In this document: one piece after another, positions 21,914-31,905 of the stretch
How the letters are laid out: each line of letters opens with the position of its first letter
Numbering within the stretch: position 1 is the first letter of the stretch
Origin: Scolanthus callimorphus
Lineage: Eukaryota; Cnidaria; Anthozoa; Actiniaria; Edwardsiidae
Reading direction: 5' to 3'
Length of the DNA: 64,000 nt
NCBI GenBank assembly: GCA_033964015.1
Contig: CM066916.1
Span: forward strand, 16,470,501-16,534,500
The notes under the pieces: generated by a model
What the model was told of the DNA's origin: nothing
The model's input: the letters and a program-made list of their open reading frames with translations, nothing else
Databases searched by the model: none
Position numbers and translations under genes: made by a program

Positions 21914-23463
21914 ACCAGCAATAGGCTTGACAAAGACGATGCTAAATAATTAGTGTGATATTAATGAAAGCGGTTGTGCCTTATACAATAAAGTTCTGTG
22001 TCCACACCTGTCTTTTAATATAAACAACAAATTTAAAGGCTCATCCGGTTTGCTTGAAAGCTTAATTAAACTGATTGTGCGGGGCAACTTGAATTTTGCC
22101 GACCTGTCTTTATCCCACTGAGCTACTGCAGCAGAGCAATTGATTTTAAGGGATAGAGGAGGGAAGTTTGGAGAATCATGGTGTTCTATACAAACTTATA
22201 GCAGACTAACCGTACTCATTTATTCAATCAATCATTCACTTACACTTAAAACCCATACACTGGTGAAAGGCACAAGCGAGATAATAAAAGCGCAAAGTAA
22301 ATAGAAACTAAAATGAAACGTGATGTCATTATTATTTCAATACAAAGAAATCATTTTGAGGCAACTTTTCTCGTCGCTGATTGGCGCCGTAAATGTCAAA
22401 CGCAGATGGAAATATGTTTGAGTTTATGTTTAACAATATCTAAATGACAAAATTACCGGTCTCGTGCCATCACAGATATTTCCCTTATAATGTCACAGTT
22501 CGAGACGTATGTGTCTTTGTCTTTTTCAAAACATAAAAGCACAAACTCTAAAATTTTCGCCTTCATTGTTCTAATTTCCATGCATCTGATCAAGTCCACA
22601 CGAATCCATTTGACAAGGCATTGTATTTACAAAACTCAAAAGTCACTGATCTGTAAATATTTACGCAGCTATTTTCCATGGCGAAATTTAATTTTCCGTT
22701 CTCTCTTAAAAATAAGTCGAAGCCGGCTAAATATTTATAAGATTAGAATTCAACAAATGACGTCAAATCCATTATGGTCATTTAAATCTCCCTCGAGACG
22801 TAAATGCTGTAATCGTTTTAGTTGTAAACATGTGTTTAAGTGAAAACATTTTCCAGTGCTTGTGAGCATTTGAGAATTTCATTTTTTAAGGCACGCATGG
22901 GCCTGACTTTGTCCTTGGCTTCTGGACTGAGTCTTGTAAAATGAAGAATTACAAGTGTAAAATATGATTGCAATTAAAACAGCTGTCTGAAAACAACGCT
23001 GACGGATGTCTTGTATGCCTATTTATTGAAGGACAAACGAAAGGAGAGCAGGGAGGGGGAGGCTGGGAGCGTGCACGTAGAAATTTATTTCAGTATTATC
23101 CACACGAACTCTTTTAAAGATCAAAAGGATACGTTAAAGCACAAACAATTCTCAGAAAACTATAAAACTTCAAAGTGGACTGCAAGAACTTACTCAGCTT
23201 TACATCGCCTGTACAAGAACTTATACGCATGTCTATCATAATGCACTACCAAAATATGTTGGTAAAGACCTCAGAAGCACACAATGCGCATTATCCATCC
23301 AGAGTGCAATAGTTTTGCAGAAACATCAGAGAAAACCAGACTCCAGGCACTGTCCAAATACAGTTCCAAGTGCATAACAGCACGTTTTTTAAAGTCATTC
23401 TCAAAACATCAGCCTCACTCTTTCTCCTCCCTAAAACAAAATTCTCATATTATGTCTTATTTA
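21914..23463. other. Downstream flank and gene-free stretch
   Basis: It begins with the probable 3' UTR and AATAAA (21987-21992). A 117-codon frame at 22490-22843 is Ser/Lys/Ile-rich, as expected from AT-rich DNA. A similar GGCAC(g/a)CA...GACG(g/t)ATGTCTT pattern at 21420 and 22890-23010 hints at a weak dispersed repeat. Confidence 0.4.
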
Positions 23464-24553
23464 GGGACGTGTCATTATTTAGCGGGGGGGAGGGCTCCTA
23501 TTTTTGTGGGGAGGGTCCTATTTTTTTTTCGCGTGCCAAAAGGGAGGGTCCAATTTTTTTCACTCCTGTTTGGGGGAGGGTCATAATTTTTTCATCAAAC
23601 ATTTGGACGATGAAGAGGGTAAAATAGATGGCGATAGTGGTTATTTCAGCAACTTTGCTATAAACATTTCGGCGCGCTTCGCGCGCATAAAGAATGACAT
23701 CTAATATACTCTTTGAGCAATGAAGACATTACCCTCACGCCGTTTACAAGAACAAGTGCATCTTGACGAGGAAAAGCAAACTCTCCCAAAAATGCCCTGC
23801 AATGATAGGCCTGGCGGGCAAGTCACTATATATTTGAAAGAAGACCCCATAGGTAAGCGTGAGTTTTCGACGTTACAAGCATAGAAATTTGTCCGTTGGG
23901 CCGCGCTTCGCGCACATGAATATTAATAACTTCTTCATTTGCGGCGCGCAGTTGTGCACATGAATAATATAACCTTTGGCTCAGGAGCCCATCAATAGAA
24001 GCTTTCATCTAACCTATATATGTAGCGTACTTCCTGGGCTCCTGACAGGTTTGTTTACTATACCGTACACAACACATGTTCATATACCCTTGCTCTGAGG
24101 CTTGATGAAATGCGTTTATCAAAATTCGGCCGCGCTCCGCGCGCAAAGAAAGATATGCGTCCCCCTTTTTCGGCAAAATGTCTCAGTAACTATAGGTCAA
24201 ATAGGGGACGGGAGAGGTGGGATCACGTTAATCATTCTACTCATAGAGGGAGGATCACTGCATTTTCCCCGTGTATTACCCAAAATCCTCACGTAAATAC
24301 TCTAGGCGATAAATAATAACCGTGGTTCCTTAGCTTTGGCAGAAGTAACAAAACGTATTTCTATATTAAGAAGAATGAAAGAGACATTGCATCACTCGGA
24401 CAAGAGTCTATCTGACAGGTTTTTTCAGAAATAAATTACATGGGGGAGGGTCACATTTTTTTTGTTATGTTCAAGGGGAGGGTCGTAATTTTTTTTAGCC
24501 TTGTTTGAAAAAAAATGGGAGCCCTCCCCCCACCCGCCGGTAAATAACGTCCC
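23464..24553. mobile_element. Nonautonomous DNA transposon with TTA duplication, copy 1 (1090 bp)
   Basis: The left end GGGACGTGTCATTATTTAGC and the right end (GGTAAATAACGTCCC) are inverted repeats, bounded on both sides by TTA (23461-23463 and 24554-24556). Inside each end lie tandem modules of the type GGGAGGGTCCTAATTTTTT. The body holds four GC-rich hairpin cores such as GCGCGCTTCGCGCGC, spaced about 230 bp or less. There is no transposase frame. TTA duplications and GGG-starting ends fit PIF/Harbinger-type mobilisation, which is an inference. Copy 2 is at 47037-48988. Confidence 0.88.
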
Positions 24554-24728
24554 TTAGTATTTCTTATTATTATTTATTTATTATCAAATGTAAAGCAATG
24601 AATGTTGATCGTTTAAGCTTAATAAGCTATCTATCTAACTATGAAAGAATGTTAGCAGAAACGCTGTTTGTGTCGTTTTTGAATATCGACGTTTCGGCAA
24701 TGCTGCCCTTTCAATGTTTACAACAATC
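24554..24728. other. Short spacer between two elements
   Basis: AT-rich sequence; nothing seen. Confidence 0.5.
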
Positions 24729-25012
24729 TTACCACCGTATGCATTGCTACGCGACCTCAAAAGTCACTGTTGGGCGATTGGCGATTTTACGCAAGGTGAT
24801 TGTTGTCAATTTTCTTGAACCAGAAAGTTAAAAATTCGAGTCGAGGAAGCCAAAGAGTAGCTTAAAACCACTTTGGCATGAACATTTGCAATCAATGTTG
24901 GCCCGCTGAAGTGGCCGAATCCAGCGTTTTGGTTTGATTGACGGCTGAAAATCGCCAATCGCACATCGCAACATTGAATTTTGAGGTCGCGTAGCAATGC
25001 ATACAGTGGTAA
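24729..25012. mobile_element. MITE, 284 bp, 34-bp terminal inverted repeats with one mismatch
   Basis: The left end TTACCACCGTATGCATTGC and the complement of the right end TTACCACTGTATGCATTGC continue to match through GACCTCAAAA. The inner parts carry CGATTGGCGATTTT and its complement. The near-identity of the arms suggests a relatively recent insertion. The frames inside are artefacts of the arms. Confidence 0.88.
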
Positions 25013-25884
25013 TAAAATATCAACCCTCACCTACAGTTCATAAATTTCAATGCTTTATTTGGGAAGACTGAGAATCGGGAAAAAGGATATTTCGTATTTT
25101 TAAAACTCACCAGTATTTTATACTACGAATAACTTGTCGGCGCAGCAGGTTTTCTTGAGGCTAAGGCCATTTCAGTGTTACATCCACCTTCATCCAATGG
25201 AAAAACCAATGATGGATTTTAATTATACGACGGCCGCTAAATACTGAAAGCCGCCGCCGTTTTGAAACTCAAATAAAGCCGCTTATCGTCTTGAATGGAC
25301 GGTTCCATCTTGTTAAAGGTTATTTAGTCTATGCTATCCACAGAAACGTTTAAACCCATCAAATGACGCCGTCCTGTAGATTACAGTTACATTTTAAAAT
25401 GATTCACTTCATATCTCTACCAAATTGTGCCAAGAAATGTTAACTGGTAAACTTCGTTCAGTTGTCGATGTACCTAGGTCTAATCTAATCTTCAACGGCA
25501 GGCATGGCTGGATGCTTCATAATTGCGTTCAGCAATTTTTTAGCGTTGTCCGCTCGCTAATAACCACTGAATTTCCAGTAACGTGAGCCAGTGGATTTGG
25601 GGTTACTTAACAATAATCGATACAGAAACGAGAGCTTCCATCGGCCTTCATCACTAGAACAATGGAAGTGGTGCCGTAGTGCTTCTTGCGGGTAACTTTC
25701 AACGTAAATTTATTTTATTATTGAATAAAATGATGATGATGATGGGGATTGATTACATCGGTTTGTCATTATTTCATATGCTTCACGCTTGTTATATAAC
25801 CGCGAGAGCAGTACTTTTGTTCTAGCAGCTTAATCGTCCCGAGAAGCTCAATATTAGCTCCACCTGTCGGCAACAAGTCACTGA
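25013..25884. other. Gene-free stretch
   Basis: A (GAT) microsatellite of a few copies near 25733 and nothing else that can be supported. Confidence 0.5.
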
Positions 25885-26133
25885 GGAGTGACCTCGTTGA
25901 ACCCTGCTGAAATTCTCGCTGGAAAGCTTTCTTCGGGGCAGAATGGCGAAATCAAGCTCCCAAAAATAGGCGGTACCAAAAGATATATCACCCTCGGATA
26001 CAATCAAAAGATAGTCTCTGTCCTCGCGATGGAGCTGTGCGGAATTAGTGAAACGGAATTGGGATCTCCGGAGCCACCAGAAAAGAGCAGCCACAGTAGA
26101 AGGGATTTATCACTCCCTGTTGCACTCTGTTAA
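25885..26133 (+). CDS. Open frame of possible coding exon, unidentified
   Basis: The frame is open for about 82 codons to a TAA. Composition is balanced and protein-like (LNPAEILAGKLSSGQNGEI at the start, an ELGSPEPPEKSS stretch near the end). It has no ATG near its start, so it would be an internal or terminal exon, but the possible acceptors (ACTGAG or GAGGAG near 25885-25888) lack a pyrimidine tract. I do not recognise the product. Confidence 0.25.
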   Translation, partial: GVTSLNPAEILAGKLSSGQNGEIKLPKIGGTKRYITLGYNQKIVSVLAMELCGISETELGSPEPPEKSSHSRRDLSLPVALC

Positions 26134-26344
26134 TATACCTCTATACACTATTCTATATCATTATATATACATGAGTGTTTACTGGGAAATTCGCCGCTCG
26201 TGGATCTCATACGAAGCTACATCCGGGACCTGAGTGACACATTTTCCATATCCTCACTAGTGAGGATATCGGTCAAATCAAACGTGCTTGAAAACAATTT
26301 GGAATATTTTTTTCTGGTTTTGTCTATATTTAAAAAAAGAAAAT

Positions 26345-26665
26345 TACACGGTGGCTTGAAGATATGAGTTTCATTTTCTCGTGTCACACATGGAACAATC
26401 TCCAACCAAAAATTGTCGTTTTTCAACACCTCACGGCCAAAACCATATTTGGAATCATTTACCTTATAAGGAAGTGACAGGAGATCCTCTTTTGATAAGA
26501 ATTTCGGCAAATGTAGCAAGAAAACTGTGAAATTTTGAATGAAAACGTGTAGGAATCACAGAGACTCGAGTTCTCAATCTGTCCATTCGCTGCGCTCATT
26601 CGTAATATATTGTTCTTGCCACTCGAAAATAAAACTCATATCTTCGCGCAACCGTGTAATATCCT
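26345..26665. mobile_element. Inverted-repeat element (MITE-like)
   Basis: The left arm TTACACGGTGGCTTGAAGAT continues into ATGAGTTTCATTTTCTCGTG. The right arm is its complement with changes (CACTCGAAAATAAAACTCAT, then GCGCAACCGTGTAA). A CACTAGTGAGGATAT palindrome sits just left at 26257. The minus-strand frame crossing it (26217-26519) is part of the element and not a host gene. Confidence 0.75.
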
Positions 26666-26721
26666 CTATGTATATATATCTTTAGTATATACTACACGGG
26701 AACCTCCATAAATAGCGCGTT

Positions 26722-26994
26722 TTGATTGCTACGCTATCTCGGGATATTGCAACAATATTCCGAGATCGAAAGCATTATCCCGAGATTGAGGTGCCCGAGT
26801 GCAAGTGGTTCGGATATTACTTTCTAAAGGAACTAGCTGATTCGAAATACAACAAAAATCCTTCTCAATTTACTTATGTTACATCTTTCATGGAAGTCGA
26901 TATTAAGGTTTTAAAAGAAGTGATTTCTAGCGTTTTTGCTTCTCTAAAACAGCAGCAAGTTCCCGTGACCATGCGAGTAGCCGACTGCTTGTGA
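26722..26994 (+). other. Unidentified 90-codon open frame
   Basis: It starts with TTG at 26722. The composition is plausible for protein, but there is no motif, start context or splice evidence. It lies between two transposon relics, so it may be part of another one. Confidence 0.2.
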
Positions 26995-27252
26995 AGTCTG
27001 ACGTAATGTCGCGTGCGTGACAAACGTCACGCATACTGAAAGAGGCTACAAAATGTCGGAAAATGCCACATTTAGTGTCGTTCGGTTATTTTTTGGTGTG
27101 TTCCCGCGTAGTATTCAAGTTTATTATTATTCGATAACTGAAAAATAAGATACATAAATAGCATTGCCCGCACATAGTACAAGACTAGTCTAGGCGGGCA
27201 GTGAAAAATACAATACAAATTTTTAAATCAATAGGCACGAGCTCTGAGTTTT

Positions 27253-27581
27253 CAGGAGCTCATAAATAGGGGCGTCCCTCTCTAGTATTGCCCTATTGAT
27301 AAGGCATTTTGACAGACCTAGTTATTTTTAGAACGGTGGTTTTACCGCTAAAATTGTAAAGCTTTTGTTTTACTAGCCAATCAAATAGACGCCTGTCATT
27401 TGCAAGATATATGCACGTGCAAGCACCGATTTCTTGTTGCGCTCTGCTATTGTTATTCTGAATATGCGTGACCGCAGCGGCATAGAAACAATAGTAAATA
27501 CCAATCTAAAAGTAACTGGGTCTGTCAAAACTCCTTATCAAGAATATATATCAGAGGAACGCCCCTACTTATGAGCCCCTG
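27253..27581. mobile_element. MITE with about 80-bp terminal inverted repeats
   Basis: CAGGAGCTCATAAATAGGGG on the left matches the complement of the right end CAGGGGCTCATAAGTAGGGG. The match extends with gaps through TTGATAAGG...TTTTGACAGACC...AGTTA. CAGG ends suggest a hAT-type element; an 8-bp duplication is not clear (GTTTT lies on both sides). Confidence 0.85.
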
Positions 27582-27653
27582 GTTTTTACAATAACGATAA
27601 AATAAAAAATTAGATGTGAAAAAAAAGAAAAGATATGCTAAATTTTTTTTGTA

Positions 27654-27854
27654 TTTGATCTTGTAACACCAGCAGAAATTGAATTGGAGATTTTGTTGAT
27701 GCCTAATAATAAAGCTAGCGGCCTATATTCCCGCCCTCCCTCCTTATTAATATCCGCTAAACAGATTCTTTCTACACCTTTATATAGTATCATTAATAAT
27801 TCTATTAGCAATGGAGTTTATCCTGACAAGTTAAAACATAGTAGTATATACTAA
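27654..27854 (+). mobile_element. LINE reverse-transcriptase fragment (N-terminal fingers region)
   Basis: The translated frame reads TPAEIELEILLMPNNKASG, then PPSLLIS, STPLYSIINNSISNGVYPDKLK. This is the classic LINE order: TPxEV...KNNKASG.DSIP...PL..IIN.S...G.FP..LK. The copy is cut right after this by an AGTAGTATATACTAA triplet repeat and the palindromic element at 27888, and lacks the catalytic FADD region. Dead fragment. Confidence 0.85.
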
Positions 27855-27887
27855 ATAGTAGTATATACTAATAGTAGTATATACTAA

Positions 27888-27996
27888 AACAATTATTCTC
27901 CTCAGGCTCCGTGAATAGAGACGAATAGTCTCCTCGACCTCCGGTCTCGAGGACTATTCGCCACTATATTCACTTCGCCTTCGGCGAATAATTGTT
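27888..27996. mobile_element. Palindromic MITE, 109 bp
   Basis: The ends AACAATTATTC and GAATAATTGTT and the inner arms CGAATAGTCTCCTCGA and TCGAGGACTATTCG are inverted repeats. It is related to the element at 7728-8035. It sits at the broken end of the LINE fragment. Confidence 0.85.
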
Positions 27997-28157
27997 AAAT
28001 ATACCACTCTACTGTATACCTTTTATTCAATTCCAACCTTATGGTACCAATTTGTCCGACTTGAGGTCTTCCAGAGCCTTATTGACCAAACAATTTCTTT
28101 CGACATCAATGTCACCTAACCCCTAACAAGGGTTTTTTATTGAATACTTGTCTGTTG

Positions 28158-28988
28158 CTATGGAGATGCATATCTTGACAAACCGGCGTGGCAGCTAAGT
28201 AAACCGAGCAATATGTTTTTCCGTGGTATGCGTAGGCCAGTTCCACAGGTACCCTGGACCAGAGAAAAGGAAAAATAAATTGGACCCACATTAGGGTCCT
28301 GGAAGACCTTAACAGAAATTTTCTTACTAATAGTCCTTAATCTTAGAGCGGATTTCATGTGAGTTTAGCGAAAACCATTCGCAAAAGTCATTACATTAAT
28401 TCCGATAAAACCTATACTTTGAAGAAAAGAAGTTGCAAATTACTCACGACAGTCGTCTGAAATCCGCTCTAATGAAGATGATTTTCCACAGTGAAGCCAC
28501 AGGCGACCAGTGCAAGAGGCGTTGAAAATTTACAGACAACATAGTTCAGTATTAATATATCAATGTAACATTGAAACTCTCAACTACGTGGGTTTCGATC
28601 GAATCCCTGCCATCTGAATCTTTATTTGAGTTTAAAATCTAGTGATCATGACTTACGTGGACCGTGAACGATAGGACTGGCTGCAGGAAAGTTTTGTCGT
28701 GCCTTTATTTTGGCTCACAAGTGGAAAGCGATCTATAGTTAAGTTTACCTCAACGGCGGTTGGTTCCAAACGCAGCGAGTGTGAGTTATTTAGTTCCCGC
28801 TTCAGTCTATCAGGCTGTAAAAATCTAATCCTCAATCGTAACTGAAACAAGTAGGTATGGTATAGATTTGATGTTTGTGTGAGACCTGTTGCTTTAATAT
28901 TCTTCGCTATTTCTTTTCTTCGTCGTCTTGTCAGCTAGCAAACTTTACCTGAAGAACAGACCCGACAGACTGAATTATTCCTTCTGGG
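28158..28988 (-). CDS. Candidate four-exon gene, C-terminal part, unidentified
   Basis: Read on the minus strand, the exons are 28988-28949 (donor CTTCAG/GTAAAG), 28841-28749 (acceptor ACTTGTTTCAG, donor GAG/GTAAAC), 28680-28657 (24 bases; acceptor ACTTTCCTGCAG, donor CAC/GTAAGT) and 28253-28158 ending in TAG (acceptor TTTTCTCTGGTCCAG). Every junction after the first exon is phase 0, and the joined frame stays open for about 83 codons. The predicted product is basic, with FLQPDRLKRELNNS in the second exon and two Cys in the last; I recognise no domain. Introns would be 107, 68 and 403 bases; the last contains a MITE (28344-28471). No ATG was found, so an upstream exon is needed. An ATGCAAAT-AAAAG block at about 28990-29002 could instead be a promoter. 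Confidence 0.4.
28344..28471. mobile_element. MITE, TAGAGCGGATTTCA family, copy 1
   Basis: The ends TAGAGCGGATTTCA and TGAAATCCGCTCTA are perfect inverted repeats bounded by TA, as expected for Tc1/mariner-type insertions. Copy 2 is at 40969-41097. It lies in an intron of the candidate minus-strand gene. Confidence 0.88.
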
Positions 28989-29209
28989 CTTTTATTTGCA
29001 TACAATATGTATTAGAACGAACAAAAGATAAGTTCAATCGATGGCATAATGATAAAATTGCGATCAGTCCTCAAATTCGGTTTGTGCAGCCTTCTCGATC
29101 AGTGTTGTGTTGGAAGAGTAGAGTTTGCAAGTTACAAAGGCTTTGTTTGATTGACAGCTGAGCAACTGGGAACGTTCATCTAAACTCGGGTCCAGGCCTC
29201 GTCGCCACT

Positions 29210-29227
29210 CCCCCCCCCCCCCCCCCC
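29210..29227. repeat. Poly(C) tract, 18 C
   Basis: Uninterrupted C run; the complementary strand is a possible G-quadruplex former. Confidence 0.9.
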
Positions 29228-29639
29228 TTCCCCCTGGTTCGGGGTCACAACTTCACTAACTAAAACTGAACAATTTTTAAAACAATATATGGCTGATTAT
29301 CATAGCGTTCGCGACGCAACGCGAATTTTTTTCCGTAGACACGCTAAAACTTTGTACAGAGATTTTAAAACGAAGCCTCACATTTGCAACGCGCATGATC
29401 GTTTGCAAAAAAGTATGGACTAAAAACTGCTCGGAAAAAATCCGAGCCCCCATCTTAACAAAAAAACTGCTCGACTTCATCAATTATGTTTACTACAATC
29501 CTTGGTAGTTCAATTTTATGAATGTGCGGTAGCGATCTCTAATGAAAAACGCTATAAAAAGCATACACCTCGGCACGTATTCACTCAAGAAGTTCCGAAG
29601 TATGGCGATCGGCGACTCACTCGAAATGTACCTAAACTG

Positions 29640-29945
29640 TGACTTGGACGCGGAGTTGCAAAGATAAACTCGGGATCATAACTTTTGTGTATTTTCCTCC
29701 TATTTTCAGAATTATTTTTGCAATGCTCGACGGGAAAATAAAATTTCAACCTAAAGATACCAATCTTGGTGTGGTCAACAAGAATTTTTACCCCAATAGA
29801 TACTATTTTCAACATGACTCTCAAATTCCAGCCACGATCGCGCAAGAAAACGGCTGAGAATACAGCGTACCAGCAGTTGCGTCTCGCATTTTTGCCGCGA
29901 ACACCCTAAAATATACCTTTTTTTGAAAAATTGGCCTGTCTGCGG
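29640..29945. repeat. Dispersed repeat, relative of 9040-9420
   Basis: It carries CCTAAAGATACCAATC, a decayed second copy (CCCCAATAGATAC) and ACCCTAAAATATACC in the same spacing style as the repeat at 9040-9420. Termini are not defined. Confidence 0.45.
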
Positions 29946-29975
29946 ACTTCCAAGTATGCGGGGATGGTTATTAGA

Positions 29976-29999
29976 CCCCCCCCCCCCCCCCCCCCCCCC
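29976..29999. repeat. Poly(C) tract, 24 C
   Basis: An uninterrupted run of 24 C, immediately followed by the perfect 11-bp hairpin GACGACTAAAG-TCTTT-CTTTAGTCGTC (30000-30026). Confidence 0.9.
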
Positions 30000-31905
30000 G
30001 ACGACTAAAGTCTTTCTTTAGTCGTCCTCTGTCTAGGCAGATCAACTGTCTTTTAAGCATATTGCCACGAGAAAGCTTCTAGTGCACACATATTTGCTCT
30101 TCTATTTTGAGTTACCATAGAAGGACAGAGAAAGAAATGGAATCACCAGTTTAGAAACGTCTGGAGCGTTGGAAAAAGGTTTTGCTACGTATTTCTTTAG
30201 ACTGGGAAGCGAAAACATGAAATTCTTTGTTTATTGGGTTCTTAGTTTATTGCCATGCCGTGGACGGACGTGCCTATCAGGCCTATTTTTTAGGGGGCAG
30301 GAGGGGTACTGCCCTTGTCGCTGTACAGAGTACATAAATTCGCCACTTTTTCTAGAAAAGGCTATAGATTTATGCGTATTTTCAAAGATTATTCGCCATG
30401 TGGCGAAATTTACGTTTTTTTTACTAGACCAGGATATAATCATGTGTGAATTTCACAGATTCTCTAGAACAGGTTTCCCCTCTAGACTCAGCGGCACACA
30501 TACCTAGGCAAAATTCCCTTGGCGAAATTCACCTACACCCTCACAAAATTTTGATGCCCAATACAGAATCTGAATTGCCTTGCTTTAAATCTCAGTCACT
30601 ATACTTTCTATTCTGAGTTATTAATATTAGGTAGAGAGACGGGTATTTCTCGCACGAGTGTAGTCTCTTAGTCTCCTCATTAACTTGGTTCGTAACTAAT
30701 GTGTACTTGGGAGTCAAAGTCCAGCAGTTCGACAGAGTTATCTCTTGAATGTCACACCCGATTTTTAATAAAAACCTTAAAAAAAATTATGTTCATGAAA
30801 ATATTATTTCTTTTTGCCACGGACCGCTAGTCCATTTTATAAGCGTTCCAACGATATATAGGTTGACATGTTTTGGTTAAACTAAGGACGTGTATGACTT
30901 TTTCGAGCACGTGCGCGAAGGTTCTCAGTAACCTTAAAAGGGTTACAGCCAAGGAAGGTGGCCCTCCGTTCGCATCCCATGAGTTAATTTCCTAGATCAA
31001 TCATAGTACTGGAGACTTAAGACTTTCTCGCTCATTGTATTTGCCAAAAACACAGAAAGCCTAGCAACAACACGCATCATGCTTATAATGGAGCTCTCGC
31101 GCAGAGCGCGCTGAGCGGAGCACCATATGTTTGAGTTTCCTATATTTCCCTTTACCATTATATAAGAAAATACGTATATCCATCGAGTTAGTTAACGCGC
31201 AAGATTGTTCATATTGATGACGTTATTGATGACATGAGGCACGTGCGACTATTGATTTCAGTTACTCTGATCTGCTGTAAACATTTGTCCAAATTTAGCT
31301 TCTCGGTATTGAAGTCTTCCTTTCAGGAGATTTTATGTCTCATTTTTGAATGACGCCATAGGAAACAGAAAACGCTATTCTTTAGGAAGTGTCTAAAGCT
31401 TTATATTTTAAGAAAAAAGTGTTAAATGTGCCATAAACATTACTGCATGCTGCCGTGTAAAGCCTTAACTAGATCACTGAGTCATGGGTAATTAATAGGA
31501 TGTAGAAATACTGTCAATGATAATTTACAAAGAACATAAAGTTGCTCTTTTTTCCTGTAAATATTTTCTTGTTATTACAATGATTTTAAGCACTTGCCAA
31601 ATTGCTGAAATAAGGAATATTATTGCCTATTTGGGACAAAAAAAGAACAAAATAAAATTACTTTTGTAAAATTACTGTTGCTATGAAAACGCAACTTTCA
31701 TTGAGGTCAAACCTTCTGAGAAAATATTTAGTAAGCTATGATGACGCTTTCATAGATATTTCTGTATTTCATGGGATTTCTATATAGTAAGAATCACGAA
31801 AATAAGGACAACGAAATCAGTGTAATTCAATGGAAGTGTAAAGTGGTCGATCAACGTCAATTTGCTTTCATTTTCAAATAAACCATCCCATAAATAGAGA
31901 CTCAC

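Larger units (their letters stand above)
28989..31905. other. Gene-free stretch with homopolymers and one dispersed repeat
   Basis: It contains two poly(C) tracts, the repeat at 29640-29945 and a perfect hairpin at 30000-30026. Between 30030 and 31905 I see no gene, RNA or repeat; the open frames at 30169-30507 on both strands are not protein-like. Confidence 0.45.

Noticed and set aside
22490..22843. Plus-strand 117-codon frame
   Set aside because: Ser/Lys/Ile-rich product as expected from AT-rich noncoding DNA, no splice or start context.
23480..24300. Several plus-strand frames of 60-100 codons
   Set aside because: They lie inside transposon copy 1, are Gly/Phe-rich from the GGGAGGGTC-T(n) modules and have no transposase motif.
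24598..25030. Complementary frames on both strands
   Set aside because: They are produced by the inverted ends of the MITE at 24729-25012.
26217..26519. Minus-strand 100-codon frame
   Set aside because: It runs through the inverted repeat of a MITE-like element.
28580..28620. Box B-like GTTTCGATCGAATCC suggesting a tRNA or SINE
   Set aside because: No box A at the expected distance and no cloverleaf could be formed.
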